A DNA stretch of 39,686 nucleotides. Source: Oxobacter pfennigii (GTDB lineage Bacteria > Bacillota > Clostridia > Clostridiales > Oxobacteraceae). This document shows, piece by piece, positions 15,760 to 23,508 of the stretch (position 1 is its first letter; each line of letters starts with the position of its first letter). The notes beneath the pieces were generated by a model. It worked only from the letters and a program-made list of their open reading frames with translations. It ran no database searches and had not been told where the DNA came from. The stretch lies in contig NZ_LKET01000033.1 of the NCBI RefSeq assembly GCF_001317355.1, positions 1 to 39,686 of the forward strand, in the 5' to 3' direction. The translations under genes and the position numbers were made by a program.

Positions 15760-16555
15760 CTATGGTTTTATGCAAAACGCAATATTCGTTTCCGTATTTA
15801 TTTCGATCTTATGCCCCTGCATCGGAATATTTTTAGTACTGCGCCGTTATTCCATGATTGGAGACACATTATCCCATGCCTCGCTGGCCGGTATCACAAT
15901 CGGACTAGTGTCAAAACAGAACCCAATACTTGGTGCTTTTGTATTTACATCCATCTGTGGCGCGCTCATCGAATTTCTGCGAAACTATTTTAAAAAGTAC
16001 ACCGATTTGATCCTCACTATTGTGCTTTCCTTGAGTGTGGGTACCGCCATCACCATCATCAGCTCCGGAAAGCTTCATGCAAACGCGGATTCCTTTATGT
16101 TCGGAAGCATCCTGACCGTAACCAAATTCGATATGGTTATGGTTCTGATACTCAGTGCAATTTCCGTTTTGACACTTATTCTTCTATACCATCAGATGAT
16201 TTATATCGCATATGATGAGGAGGCCGCCAAAGTTGCGGGCGTAAAAGTACAGCTTATAAACTATGTCTTTTCCATCCTCGTGGCCTCCGCCATTTCAGTA
16301 TCAATCAGAATCGTAGGGGTGCTGGTGCTCAGTTCCATGATTGCCCTTCCGGTTGCCACCGCTTTGCAGCTTGGAAAGGGATTCAAGCTTACCCTGATAT
16401 TTTCAATCGTCTTCAGCGTTATAGATATCATGCTGGGGCTGTTTATTTCGTATTATCTAAATGTAGCGCCCGGTGGATTTACCGCTCTGGTTTCCGTTGC
16501 CGTACTCGTCTTGGTATTGGCGGCGAAAAAGCTGCAGTCCACCATCCGCAAATGA
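15746..16555 (+). CDS. znuB: Zinc ABC transporter permease (ZnuB-like)
   Basis: A 269-residue integral membrane protein with about eight helices, of the ABC-3 family. Recognisable segments are FLVLRRYSMIGDTLSHASLAGI near the N-terminus, AYDEEAAKVAGVKVQLINYVF (the coupling region for the ATPase), and VGVLVLSSMIALPVATALQL. It forms the channel of the importer with the ATPase encoded just upstream, and receives metal from the lipoprotein encoded divergently at 13941. The start is ATG 15746 with GAGGGGAAAGCC upstream, overlapping the ATPase gene. No strong terminator follows. The next promoter is 38 bases downstream. Confidence 0.92.
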   Translation: MTIFSYGFMQNAIFVSVFISILCPCIGIFLVLRRYSMIGDTLSHASLAGITIGLVSKQNPILGAFVFTSICGALIEFLRNYFKKYTDLILTIVLSLSVGTAITIISSGKLHANADSFMFGSILTVTKFDMVMVLILSAISVLTLILLYHQMIYIAYDEEAAKVAGVKVQLINYVFSILVASAISVSIRIVGVLVLSSMIALPVATALQLGKGFKLTLIFSIVFSVIDIMLGLFISYYLNVAPGGFTALVSVAVLVLVLAAKKLQSTIRK

Positions 16556-16592
16556 TACATATTCCAGTATCCTGCTGATACCCTCAAAAAAC

Positions 16593-16621
16593 TTGACTTC
16601 AATTTATCCGCATTTTATAAT
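16593..16621 (+). promoter_or_regulatory. Promoter of the zur operon
   Basis: TTGACT (16593-16598), a 17-base spacer and TATAAT (16616-16621). A Zur-like box begins 10 bases after the -10, over the expected transcription start. This implies negative autoregulation of the Fur-family gene and control of the three genes behind it. Confidence 0.8.
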
Positions 16622-16630
16622 AAATTTAAA

Positions 16631-16651
16631 TGCGAATAAATTGCATTTGCA
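16631..16651. promoter_or_regulatory. Zur-like operator box at the zur operon start
   Basis: TGCGAAT-AAATTGC-ATTTGCA, with one mismatch in the left arm. It agrees with the box at 15024-15044 at 18 of 21 positions and sits at the expected transcription start. Confidence 0.7.
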
Positions 16652-16757
16652 TATCATATAAAAGAATAGGGAACGCAATCCGTTAGAATACATAAACCTA
16701 TGCCGAAGGAACATGGGCTGTACAGCTCTTTATGAGTAACTGAATGAGGTGAATAAA

Positions 16758-17174
16758 ATGAAAGGAAAACAGGACGGCTGGCCTGCGGGAATAAAGAGAA
16801 CCCGGCAGCGTGAAAGTGTGCTCTCAGTACTTGAAAACTCCGACAAGCCTTTAAGCGCTATGGACATATGTTCTAAAATAGAGAAAAGCGGGGATGGGGC
16901 TTGGATGTCCACTGTCTACCGGATTTTGGAGCTTTTCGTAAAAAGGGGCCTCATAATTAAAACCAATGTTATGAATAGCGAAATGGCAGTGTATGAGAAC
17001 AATCATTTTAAGCATAAGCATTATGCTGTCTGCGTTAACTGCCGCAAAATCATAGCAATGGATAATTGTCCCATGGAGAAGTTTATTCCAAAGCTTGAAG
17101 ACGAGGATTTCCATGTTATAGGCCATAATCTGGAGGTATTCGGATTCTGCAAGGATTGTTACCCGGACGAATAA
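16758..17174 (+). CDS. zur: Fur-family metalloregulator, probable Zur
   Basis: A 138-residue Fur-family protein. The N-terminal winged helix contains TRQRESVLSVL and AWMSTVYRILELFVKRGLI, the family's recognition helix. The C-terminal dimerisation domain has HFKHKHYAVCVNCRKI and FCKDCYPDE, giving two CxxC pairs for the structural zinc, plus His-rich sensory ligands. It is assigned to Zur, not Fur or PerR, because of the CobW, ZnuABC and YcgQ-like genes around it and the boxes shared between those promoters. The start is ATG 16758, 6 bases after GAGGTG; a GTG at 16749 overlaps this site. First gene of a probable four-gene operon. Confidence 0.88.
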   Translation: MKGKQDGWPAGIKRTRQRESVLSVLENSDKPLSAMDICSKIEKSGDGAWMSTVYRILELFVKRGLIIKTNVMNSEMAVYENNHFKHKHYAVCVNCRKIIAMDNCPMEKFIPKLEDEDFHVIGHNLEVFGFCKDCYPDE

Positions 17175-17201
17175 TGATTTGAATTTTTAAGGAGGCATAT
17201 C

Positions 17202-18197
17202 ATGTCCACAGAAATATTTATAATATCGGGTTTTTTAGGAGCAGGAAAAACCACGCTGATTCAAAAGCTGCTTAAAGAAGCATTTCAGAATGAGAAAATC
17301 GTCCTGATTGAAAATGATTTTGGTGATATCAGTGTTGATGCAGCCCTGTTGAAATCAGGCGGTATCGAAGTGAAGGAAATCAATTCCGGCTGTATTTGCT
17401 GCAGCCTTTCGGGTGATTTTATCAAGTCCCTTAAAGAACTTTTAGAACGGTTTAACCCGGATAAGGTCATCATTGAGCCTTCCGGCGTTGGCAAGTTATC
17501 GGATATTATAAAGGCCTGCTTAGATCCGCGCATCCTATCCCTTGCGAAAGTAAAGGCTAAAATAACAGTCGCCGATGTAAAACGCTGTAAAATGTATCTT
17601 GACAACTTCGGCGAGTTTTTTGAAGATCAGATTCAAAACGCCGATGCTATCCTGCTTAGCCGAACCGAGGAATTTCCTGACAGGGTAAATGCTGCTTATG
17701 AAATAATCAGAGGTTTAAATCCTCATGGGGCCATATTCTCAAAGCCCTGGGGTCAAATAAATGTAAAGGAAATACTCCACCCGCACCGTGATGACGGCGT
17801 TCATGCCGGGCATCACCAACACGCACACGAATGCAAATGCGGATGCTCCCACAACGGTGCCCACAGTCACGGGGAGCACAAACATGGCCATGGCCACAAT
17901 TGTTCTTGCGGCCATAACCATGGGGCGGAAGAAATTTTTGATACCGTTACCATACGGACAAATCAGGTATTCAGCATCGAGGATTTAAAGGCACGGATAT
18001 CGAATATGGAGAAAAACGCCAGAGGAACGATTCTGCGTGCAAAAGGTATACTTCGCGGCCCGGTCGGATATATGAACCTCCAATACCTCCCCGGAGATAT
18101 AAAGGTAACCGAATGCACTGCCAGCGGTGACATGCTCTGTATTATAGGCCGTAATCTAAACCGGCAGGAGCTGTGTAGCCTCTTTAGCGGAGAGTGA
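17202..18197 (+). CDS. COG0523/CobW-family GTPase, zinc metallochaperone-like (ZagA/YciC type)
   Basis: A 331-residue G3E GTPase. It has P-loop GFLGAGKTT (about 8-16), the metal-binding CICC motif (about 65-68) in NSGCICCSLSGDF, and the Walker B-like IIEPSGVGKLSDI. A strongly His/Cys-rich insertion (about 195-245, with HAGHHQHAHECKCGCSH and GHGHNCSCGHNHG) precedes the CobW C-terminal domain. Proteins of this type move zinc to target enzymes under zinc limitation; Bacillus YciC/ZagA is the known Zur-controlled example. The unusually long His/Cys stretch implies high metal-binding capacity. The start is ATG 17202 with AAGGAGG upstream. The next gene starts 4 bases after its stop. Confidence 0.93.
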   Translation: MSTEIFIISGFLGAGKTTLIQKLLKEAFQNEKIVLIENDFGDISVDAALLKSGGIEVKEINSGCICCSLSGDFIKSLKELLERFNPDKVIIEPSGVGKLSDIIKACLDPRILSLAKVKAKITVADVKRCKMYLDNFGEFFEDQIQNADAILLSRTEEFPDRVNAAYEIIRGLNPHGAIFSKPWGQINVKEILHPHRDDGVHAGHHQHAHECKCGCSHNGAHSHGEHKHGHGHNCSCGHNHGAEEIFDTVTIRTNQVFSIEDLKARISNMEKNARGTILRAKGILRGPVGYMNLQYLPGDIKVTECTASGDMLCIIGRNLNRQELCSLFSGE

Positions 18198-18201
18198 CAG
18201 G

Positions 18202-19776
18202 ATGGCGATACCCGTTTATGTTGTAACCGGTTTCCTTGATGCAGGAAAAACAACATTTCTGAATACCTTGTTGAACAGGCGCGATTGGCAGGATACCGGA
18301 ATACTTGTTATACAGTTTGAGGCCGGCGAAGAGGAATTTCAGAGCAGGTATAATAACTGCTATAGTATTTCCTTCCCTAAAAAGTATCTGGATCAGCAAC
18401 CCAAGCAAGTCATCGGGCAGATTGTGGATGCTATGCGCCGTCACGAATTTGATGAAATCTGGGTGGAATGGAACGGTGTCGTCCCATTCTCCCAGCTGCA
18501 AGCTTTGCTTTTACAGCCCAGGCTTCGTAACCTGTGCAAAATTCAAAAAGTAATACATATTGCAGATGGGTCAAGTATAGAGAATCTGCTGGGCAGGACG
18601 GGAGGCGCCCTGCCCGAGCAGATTGCAAATAGCGATTTTGCAGTGGTCCGCAATGTGCATTCGGCTGCTGTTTATAAAAGGATTCGCCGCCTGCTTGATG
18701 GAATAAACCCGGGCGTTGAAATATATGAAATAAAGGCTTATAAAGATTTATATAAGCAGCTTTTCAGGAGAAGGGAAAATCCTGTCAACTTCTTCTTCCT
18801 GACGGTTGTCATGCTCGCCGCCCTTTATTTTTCAGCACGGTCTGCCTTTGAGGCGCTCCAAATCCCCTTTAATACAATTATCAATGTATTTTTAGGGATT
18901 ATCCTGCAGGCCGTTCCATTTTTGCTGATGGGCGTACTTTTATCTTCCGCTATTCAGGTTTTTATACCTCAGCGCATCATAGAGCGCTGGTTCCCTAAGT
19001 CCCTAGGCATGGGAATGCTTGCGGCAATTATAGGCGGCTTTTGCCTTCCGGTCTGTGACTGCGCTTCCATTCCAATTTTCAGGAGCCTGGTGAGAAAAGG
19101 GATTCCGGTCCCCGTGGCCGTTACCTTTATGGCGGCTACGCCGGTTATCAATCCCGTGGTTATTTTATCGACCTATTACGCCTTTAGCGGCAACATGAAG
19201 ATTGTGGTGGGACGCGTTTTCTTTGGAATTATAGCCGCTGTAATAATCGGGCTTATATTTGCCCTCTGGCCGCTGAAAGGCCAAGTGTTGTCCGGAGGAG
19301 CTCTCGACAGGCTGATGTGCAGCTGCGGCTGCTACGAGGATGCCGAGTCCGTCACCACGTTTACCGGAAAGCTCGGATTGTTTATCCGCCATTCCCAGGC
19401 GGAATTCTTCAGCGTAGGAAAGTATCTGGTGATAGGAACCTTTATCGCTTCCCTAGTTCAGGTCCTGGGAACAGGTATATTTACCGCCGCTCAAAGTGGA
19501 GCTGGACTGGCAGTGTCCATCATAATTATGATGGCAATGGCCTTTGTCCTCTCTTTATGCTCGTCGTCCGACGCCGTTATCGCGCGCAGCTTTGCAAATC
19601 AATTTCCAATGGGTGCAATAATGGGATTTCTTGTGTTCGGGCCGATGATGGATATTAAAAATGTAATGATGCTCTCTTCGGGGTTTTCAAAGCGCTTTAT
19701 AGGTAAACTATTATTTACGGCATTTATTGTATGCTTTGCCGTAGTCTTTTTACTTTCCGGTTTGGGAGGGATGTAG
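18202..19776 (+). CDS. Fusion of a CobW-like P-loop domain with a UPF0718 permease
   Basis: A 524-residue two-part protein. Residues about 1-195 form a G3E/CobW-like P-loop domain (GFLDAGKTT at 10-18; WVEWNGVVPFSQLQ in the place of IIEPSG; VIHIADGSS), but the CxCC metal site and His tail of true CobW proteins are missing. Residues about 200-524 are a UPF0718/YcgR-type permease with about eight helices in two repeats. It has the family signature FCLPVCDCASIPIFRSLVRK, followed by AATPVINPVVILSTYYAF, and a second-repeat LCSSSDAVIARSF. The cytosolic loop between the repeats carries LMCSCGCYED, a possible metal site. The frame is continuous without a frameshift. It sits between the CobW gene and the YcgQ-like gene in a Zur-boxed operon, suggesting nucleotide-gated zinc movement. 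Direction and substrate are unproven. Confidence 0.85.
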   Translation: MAIPVYVVTGFLDAGKTTFLNTLLNRRDWQDTGILVIQFEAGEEEFQSRYNNCYSISFPKKYLDQQPKQVIGQIVDAMRRHEFDEIWVEWNGVVPFSQLQALLLQPRLRNLCKIQKVIHIADGSSIENLLGRTGGALPEQIANSDFAVVRNVHSAAVYKRIRRLLDGINPGVEIYEIKAYKDLYKQLFRRRENPVNFFFLTVVMLAALYFSARSAFEALQIPFNTIINVFLGIILQAVPFLLMGVLLSSAIQVFIPQRIIERWFPKSLGMGMLAAIIGGFCLPVCDCASIPIFRSLVRKGIPVPVAVTFMAATPVINPVVILSTYYAFSGNMKIVVGRVFFGIIAAVIIGLIFALWPLKGQVLSGGALDRLMCSCGCYEDAESVTTFTGKLGLFIRHSQAEFFSVGKYLVIGTFIASLVQVLGTGIFTAAQSGAGLAVSIIIMMAMAFVLSLCSSSDAVIARSFANQFPMGAIMGFLVFGPMMDIKNVMMLSSGFSKRFIGKLLFTAFIVCFAVVFLLSGLGGM

Positions 19777-19778
19777 AT

Positions 19779-20726
19779 ATGCAAGCGAAAGCTTTTAATC
19801 CTCAGGTTTTCCTGGAGTTTCTTTGCTACTGCCTATTCGGCGGATTGATGCTTCATTTGGTTAACAGCAGGAAATACCTTTCCTATGTTACGCCCAGAAT
19901 GGAGCCCTATTTATACTTTACAGCAATAGTAATGCTGATATGGGCTTGCGTGGGCTTATTCAGACTATTCCGCCCGCAGCATATAGTGCGTTCCACACAT
20001 TGCTTTGTACTTGCCGTTCCAATTTTGCTGCTGCTGCTTCCACACAGTCCTCTGAGCAGTTCCGAGCTTTCAGGAAGTTATACCGGAGGAAATACATTTT
20101 CCAACCGGGCCGGACAGAGCTCAAAAGTTCTGCCTCAAAATCAGGCCCCATCAGGTAACTTAAGCTTGGGCGCCACGGCGGTCATCCCGGCTGAGGATCC
20201 TGCCGGAAGCAGCCCGGATGCTCCATCTTCTATTGGCGGAATTGATATGCCATCGGAAGACACAGGCTCCGCAGGCGCTGCCATTCCCGATACGCAAGCC
20301 GGTGTGCCGGATGAAGTATATTCAGCCGATTTACCCGGATTGGATGCGGAGAATAGGAAAATCACTGTATCAAATGATGATTTCGGCGTGTGGCTTTCCG
20401 AAATATATATTAATATGGAGAGATACGAAGGGTATACGGTTGTAATGACGGGGTTCGTATTCAAAGATCCTAATATACTTAATGATGATGAGTTTGTACC
20501 CGCCCGCCTGACAATGTCCTGCTGTGTTGCGGATTTAGCGCCTGCCGGCCTGTTATGCAAATATGACAAAGCTTCCGAGCTGAAAAAAGATTCATGGATA
20601 ACGGTTGAAGGGACTCTTTTTATAGGACAATATGAATTTGATGGCCAGAAATATGATGACCCGCAGATAAATGTCACAAAGATTACTCCCGCGGAGGCGG
20701 TGGAGGGTTATGTCTACCCATATTAA
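19779..20726 (+). CDS. ycgQ: YcgQ-like (TIGR03943/DUF1980) putative permease subunit
   Basis: A 315-residue protein. Two or three N-terminal helices (about 8-30, 40-62 and 72-90) are followed by a low-complexity Ser/Gly/Pro linker (about 95-190). A C-terminal soluble domain contains VVMTGFVFKDPNIL and the hallmark SCCVADLAPAGLLCKYD, then GTLFIGQYEFDGQKYDDPQI. This is the partner protein usually encoded next to UPF0718 permeases (YcgR/YcgQ pair). The start is ATG 19779, just after the fusion gene's TAG and behind GGGAGGG. The linker is longer than I expect for the family. With the upstream fusion it likely forms one membrane complex acting on a metal ion or complex. Confidence 0.85.
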   Translation: MQAKAFNPQVFLEFLCYCLFGGLMLHLVNSRKYLSYVTPRMEPYLYFTAIVMLIWACVGLFRLFRPQHIVRSTHCFVLAVPILLLLLPHSPLSSSELSGSYTGGNTFSNRAGQSSKVLPQNQAPSGNLSLGATAVIPAEDPAGSSPDAPSSIGGIDMPSEDTGSAGAAIPDTQAGVPDEVYSADLPGLDAENRKITVSNDDFGVWLSEIYINMERYEGYTVVMTGFVFKDPNILNDDEFVPARLTMSCCVADLAPAGLLCKYDKASELKKDSWITVEGTLFIGQYEFDGQKYDDPQINVTKITPAEAVEGYVYPY

Positions 20727-20787
20727 ATTATGAATAGAAGCTTCCGCCTAACTTCTATGGGCGGCCGTTCAAAGTTACGGACGGATA

Positions 20788-20832
20788 GAAGGACAGCATG
20801 CATGATGACATCATTGCATGCTGTCCTTCTTA
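20788..20832 (+). terminator. Terminator of the zur operon
   Basis: A large hairpin whose left arm contains AAGGACAGCATGCATGATG and whose right arm is complementary with one bulged T. It ends in CTTCTTATTT. The stem is about 19-20 bp, stronger than needed and nearly symmetric, so it may act in both directions. Confidence 0.8.
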
Positions 20833-20913
20833 TTTCTCAGTTTTTTTGAGCGGCCCGGAAGCGGCATACATACCAAATTCATAATATAAAATATATGAAA
20901 CGGGGAGAAGGAT

Positions 20914-21972
20914 ATGAAGAAAATTTTTTTAATAACATTCATACTGATTTTCTTGGGAACATCTGCATTTGCCGCAGGCGAAACATCCCTGGTAAAGGCT
21001 CAGATCATCAGCTTAAAAGAAACAGTATCAGGCCAGATGAAGGAGCAGCTGGTAAAAGTGAGGGTACTCGAAGGTATATATATCAATGAAGAGATTGACA
21101 TTAAATATATCCCTGTGGAGTATTCGGAATCAAATTTTGAATTAAGGAAAGGCATGAATGTATTCATAAGTGTCAACACAAATGACGATAAGCTGCAAGC
21201 AAATATAATGAATATATCCAGAGAGGATCACCTTAAAACCCTTGCAATAATTTTTATAATTGCTGTAACAATCTTTGGCAGATTTACAGGGATTTTCTCA
21301 GTTACCGCCCTTGGAATTTCCGGCTTCATAATACTGAAATTTATGATTCCTATGATATTAAAAGGGGAAAACCCTGTTATTGTATCCGTAGCATGCAGTA
21401 TTTTGATTATACTTATAAGTTTTATATTTGTATCCGGTTTCTCCAAAAAAAGCTTTGCTTCAATACTGGGAACAGCCGGCGGTACTATTATTGCAGGCAT
21501 ACTTGCACTCATATTTACAGACCTTTGCGTTATTACCGGCCTTGCAGACGAGGATACGACATTGCTGGTCACCCAGATGGGTATTACCATGGACTATCGC
21601 GGCCTATATTTCAGCGGCGTCCTGATTGGCACCATAGGTGTAGTTATGGACGTAGGCATGTCTATTACTTCATTTATCTTTGAACTTAAAAACACCTCTC
21701 CATGCATTGGCTTTTTCAAGCTCATGAGATCAGGATTGATTGTGGGCAAGGATATAATTGCAACTATGGTAAATACTCTTGTACTGGCCTATGCAGGAAG
21801 CTCTATCCCACTGCTCCTTCTCTTTTATAAATCCACCACTCCTGTTAATCAGATTATCAGTATGGAAATAGTGTCTGCTGAGATAATACGTTCACTTTGC
21901 GGCAGCATAGGATTAATACTCACAATTCCTTTAACGTCTTTTATAGCAAGCGTCATGGCAGAAAAAGAATAA
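20914..21972 (+). CDS. YibE/F-family membrane protein
   Basis: A 352-residue protein. A signal-like N-terminal helix (KIFLITFILIFLGTSAFA) is followed by an extracytoplasmic beta-rich domain (about 20-105, ending in MNISREDHLKTL). About seven membrane helices follow (about 108-345), with GTAGGTIIAGILALIFTDL and GVLIGTIGVVMDVGMSIT matching the YibE/F family. The biochemical role of the family is not established. Helices rich in small residues and a conserved Asp-Gly pattern would suit a transporter. The start is ATG 20914 behind GGGAGAAGG. It is a single gene between the zinc and DtxR-controlled regions; whether it belongs to metal homeostasis is only suggested by position. Confidence 0.82.
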   Translation: MKKIFLITFILIFLGTSAFAAGETSLVKAQIISLKETVSGQMKEQLVKVRVLEGIYINEEIDIKYIPVEYSESNFELRKGMNVFISVNTNDDKLQANIMNISREDHLKTLAIIFIIAVTIFGRFTGIFSVTALGISGFIILKFMIPMILKGENPVIVSVACSILIILISFIFVSGFSKKSFASILGTAGGTIIAGILALIFTDLCVITGLADEDTTLLVTQMGITMDYRGLYFSGVLIGTIGVVMDVGMSITSFIFELKNTSPCIGFFKLMRSGLIVGKDIIATMVNTLVLAYAGSSIPLLLLFYKSTTPVNQIISMEIVSAEIIRSLCGSIGLILTIPLTSFIASVMAEKE

Positions 21973-21992
21973 AGCGTCCAATAACCTACCGG

Positions 21993-22049
21993 GCGGAATC
22001 ATGTGTTAAAGGACTTAAGTCCAAAAGCATCATGGATTCCGCTCTTTTT
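21993..22049 (+). terminator. Terminator of the yibE/F gene
   Basis: GCGGAATC (21993-22000) pairs with GATTCCGC (22035-22042), followed by TCTTTTTA. The loop contains a perfect palindrome GGACTTAAGTCC (22011-22022) that can form its own small hairpin. Confidence 0.7.
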
Positions 22050-22085
22050 ATATCCCAAAGCAGAGAGCCCTGTATTTTAGAACTT

Positions 22086-22586
22086 TTATATGTGCTTATT
22101 ACTGCCTATTGCTCCTTGGCGCTGTTCCTTGAAGGCTTTATATTGTTTTTCAATGCCGGGATTTTCCATAAAAAACTCCATCAATCCCTTTATTTCCAAT
22201 ACCGTTGAGGTACTTAGCGAGTGCTCAACCAGTTCGGCTTCTTCCAGCGGGCTGGTATTCCCTATCATCGTTAAAAAGCGCTCTAATGTATCGTGGCGGT
22301 CCAGAAGATAAGCCCCCATTTTCTTGCCTTTATCGGTGAGAAGGATGCTGTCGTTTCGGTCGTATTCCAGGTACCCAAGATCTACAAGCCTGAAAATCAT
22401 CTTTGAGGTAGATGACGGCTTAACATGAAGCAGTTCGGAAAGCTTTCCCACACGGGCATAATTGTCTTCAAGGCATAAACGATACACCATTTCGAGATAG
22501 TCCTCCAATGCCGCAGTCAGCTTGCCTTCCCGTTGATTTTTGAGTTGGTATCCGCGAAAGGTGCGAAATTCTGAATCCGGATTCAT
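22086..22586 (-). CDS. mntR: MntR-like DtxR-family manganese repressor
   Basis: A 166-residue two-domain DtxR-family protein without the C-terminal FeoA/SH3 domain. It follows the Bacillus MntR pattern closely: LEDYLEMVYRL (like MEDYIEQIY, giving the Asp and Glu metal ligands), the winged helix YARVGKLSELLHVKPSSTSKM, LLTDKGKKMGAYL, RHDTLERFL (His ligand) and ELVEHSLS (Glu/Glu-His ligands). All expected Mn(II) ligands appear present. The start is ATG 22586, 9 bases after AGGA; ATG 22592 is an alternative. It is divergent from the second DtxR-family gene and the Tro-type importer, so it may repress that importer when manganese is ample. Confidence 0.85.
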   Translation of the reverse strand: MNPDSEFRTFRGYQLKNQREGKLTAALEDYLEMVYRLCLEDNYARVGKLSELLHVKPSSTSKMIFRLVDLGYLEYDRNDSILLTDKGKKMGAYLLDRHDTLERFLTMIGNTSPLEEAELVEHSLSTSTVLEIKGLMEFFMENPGIEKQYKAFKEQRQGAIGSNKHI

Positions 22587-22748
22587 AAACATCAGTCCTT
22601 TTTGTAATTTTTTATCGTTGGTACATTATATTTGTAACGCTTTCTACTTATGATTCATAGATTAGTTAAAGGAAACGCAATTTCCCGCCCCTAACAAGAA
22701 GAGCGGAGCTAAGCTCCATAGTTATGGCCCTGTATTTACACAAACTCC

Positions 22749-22800
22749 TTGCCAAATACAAAATTTAGGTATACAATAAAATAAAATTAGGCATACCTAA
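22749..22800 (+). promoter_or_regulatory. Promoter with DtxR-type operators for the tro-like operon
   Basis: TTGCCA (22749-22754), a 17-base spacer and TACAAT (22772-22777) form a good promoter. The sequence TTAGGTATAC (22765-22774) overlaps the -10, and the palindrome TTAGG-CATA-CCTAA (22787-22800) covers the expected transcription start. The shared TTAGGYATAC core is of the kind bound by DtxR/MntR-family repressors. Repression by steric block of RNA polymerase is the simplest reading. Confidence 0.72.
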
Positions 22801-22816
22801 AAAACGGAGGAATAAT

Positions 22817-23458
22817 ATGACACCGAATAAAGAGGACTATTTAAAAGAAATTTATAAGCTGGGCGGATCAGAAGAGCTTGTTTCCAATAAGCAGATTTCA
22901 GATACTCTGAAAATCGCCCCTGCTTCAGTTACTGAGATGCTTGGAAAGCTAAACCGCGAGGGTTTGATTAAATATGAGCCGTATAAAGGTTCCCGTTTGA
23001 CGCAGGAGGGGCTGCGGGTAGCCTTTTCCCTTGTGCGCGGCCACCGTTTATGGGAGGTTTTCCTGACGCGCCATCTCGGTTATTCGTGGAGTGAGGCCCA
23101 TGAGGACGCGGAGCTTCTGGAGCACGTCACCCCGGCACGCCTGACCTTAAGGCTGGACGAATTTTTGAATTATCCTGCCTACTGTCCCCACGGGAATGAG
23201 ATCCCCCATACCGGCGGACAGGTCGGAAGCACCTCCTTACAAACACTGGATAACCTTTCCGAGGGCAAAACGTCACACATCAGAAAGGTCACCGAGGAAA
23301 AGGAATTGCTGGATTACCTTCAGGGTCTGGGTATTGAAATCGGCAATGCGGTGACAGTTGTTTCCTTCGGCGCCTATGAAGGCCCTCTGACTCTTGATCT
23401 AAACGGTAAACGTATTCAAATCAGTTATAAGGCTGCCTGTCAAATCTATGTGGATTAG
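22817..23458 (+). CDS. DtxR-family metal-dependent repressor with FeoA domain (TroR/IdeR-like)
   Basis: A 213-residue repressor. It has an N-terminal winged helix (EDYLKEIYKL, ISDTLKIAPASVTEMLGKL, RLTQEGLRVA) and a metal-binding dimerisation domain with GHRLWEVFL, EDAELLEHVTP and YCPHGNEIPH, the latter typical of the IdeR/TroR branch. A C-terminal FeoA/SH3-like domain spans about 140-213 (HIRKVTEEKELLDYLQGLGI...). It differs from the divergent MntR-like protein by its length and the extra domain. The start is ATG 22817 with CGGAGGAA upstream. It is the first gene of the importer operon, so autoregulation is likely, as with TroR in Treponema. The metal (Mn, Fe or Zn) cannot be told from sequence alone. 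Confidence 0.9.
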   Translation: MTPNKEDYLKEIYKLGGSEELVSNKQISDTLKIAPASVTEMLGKLNREGLIKYEPYKGSRLTQEGLRVAFSLVRGHRLWEVFLTRHLGYSWSEAHEDAELLEHVTPARLTLRLDEFLNYPAYCPHGNEIPHTGGQVGSTSLQTLDNLSEGKTSHIRKVTEEKELLDYLQGLGIEIGNAVTVVSFGAYEGPLTLDLNGKRIQISYKAACQIYVD

Positions 23459-23508
23459 ATATGACGGCCATAATACCAAAAAATTTATACCATTTATGGA
23501 GGTATCTT

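Noticed and set aside
20141-20677. 178-codon minus-strand ORF opposite the YcgQ-like gene
   Set aside because: A low-complexity shadow of the Ser/Gly/Pro linker; the plus-strand gene has a clear family signature and operon placement.
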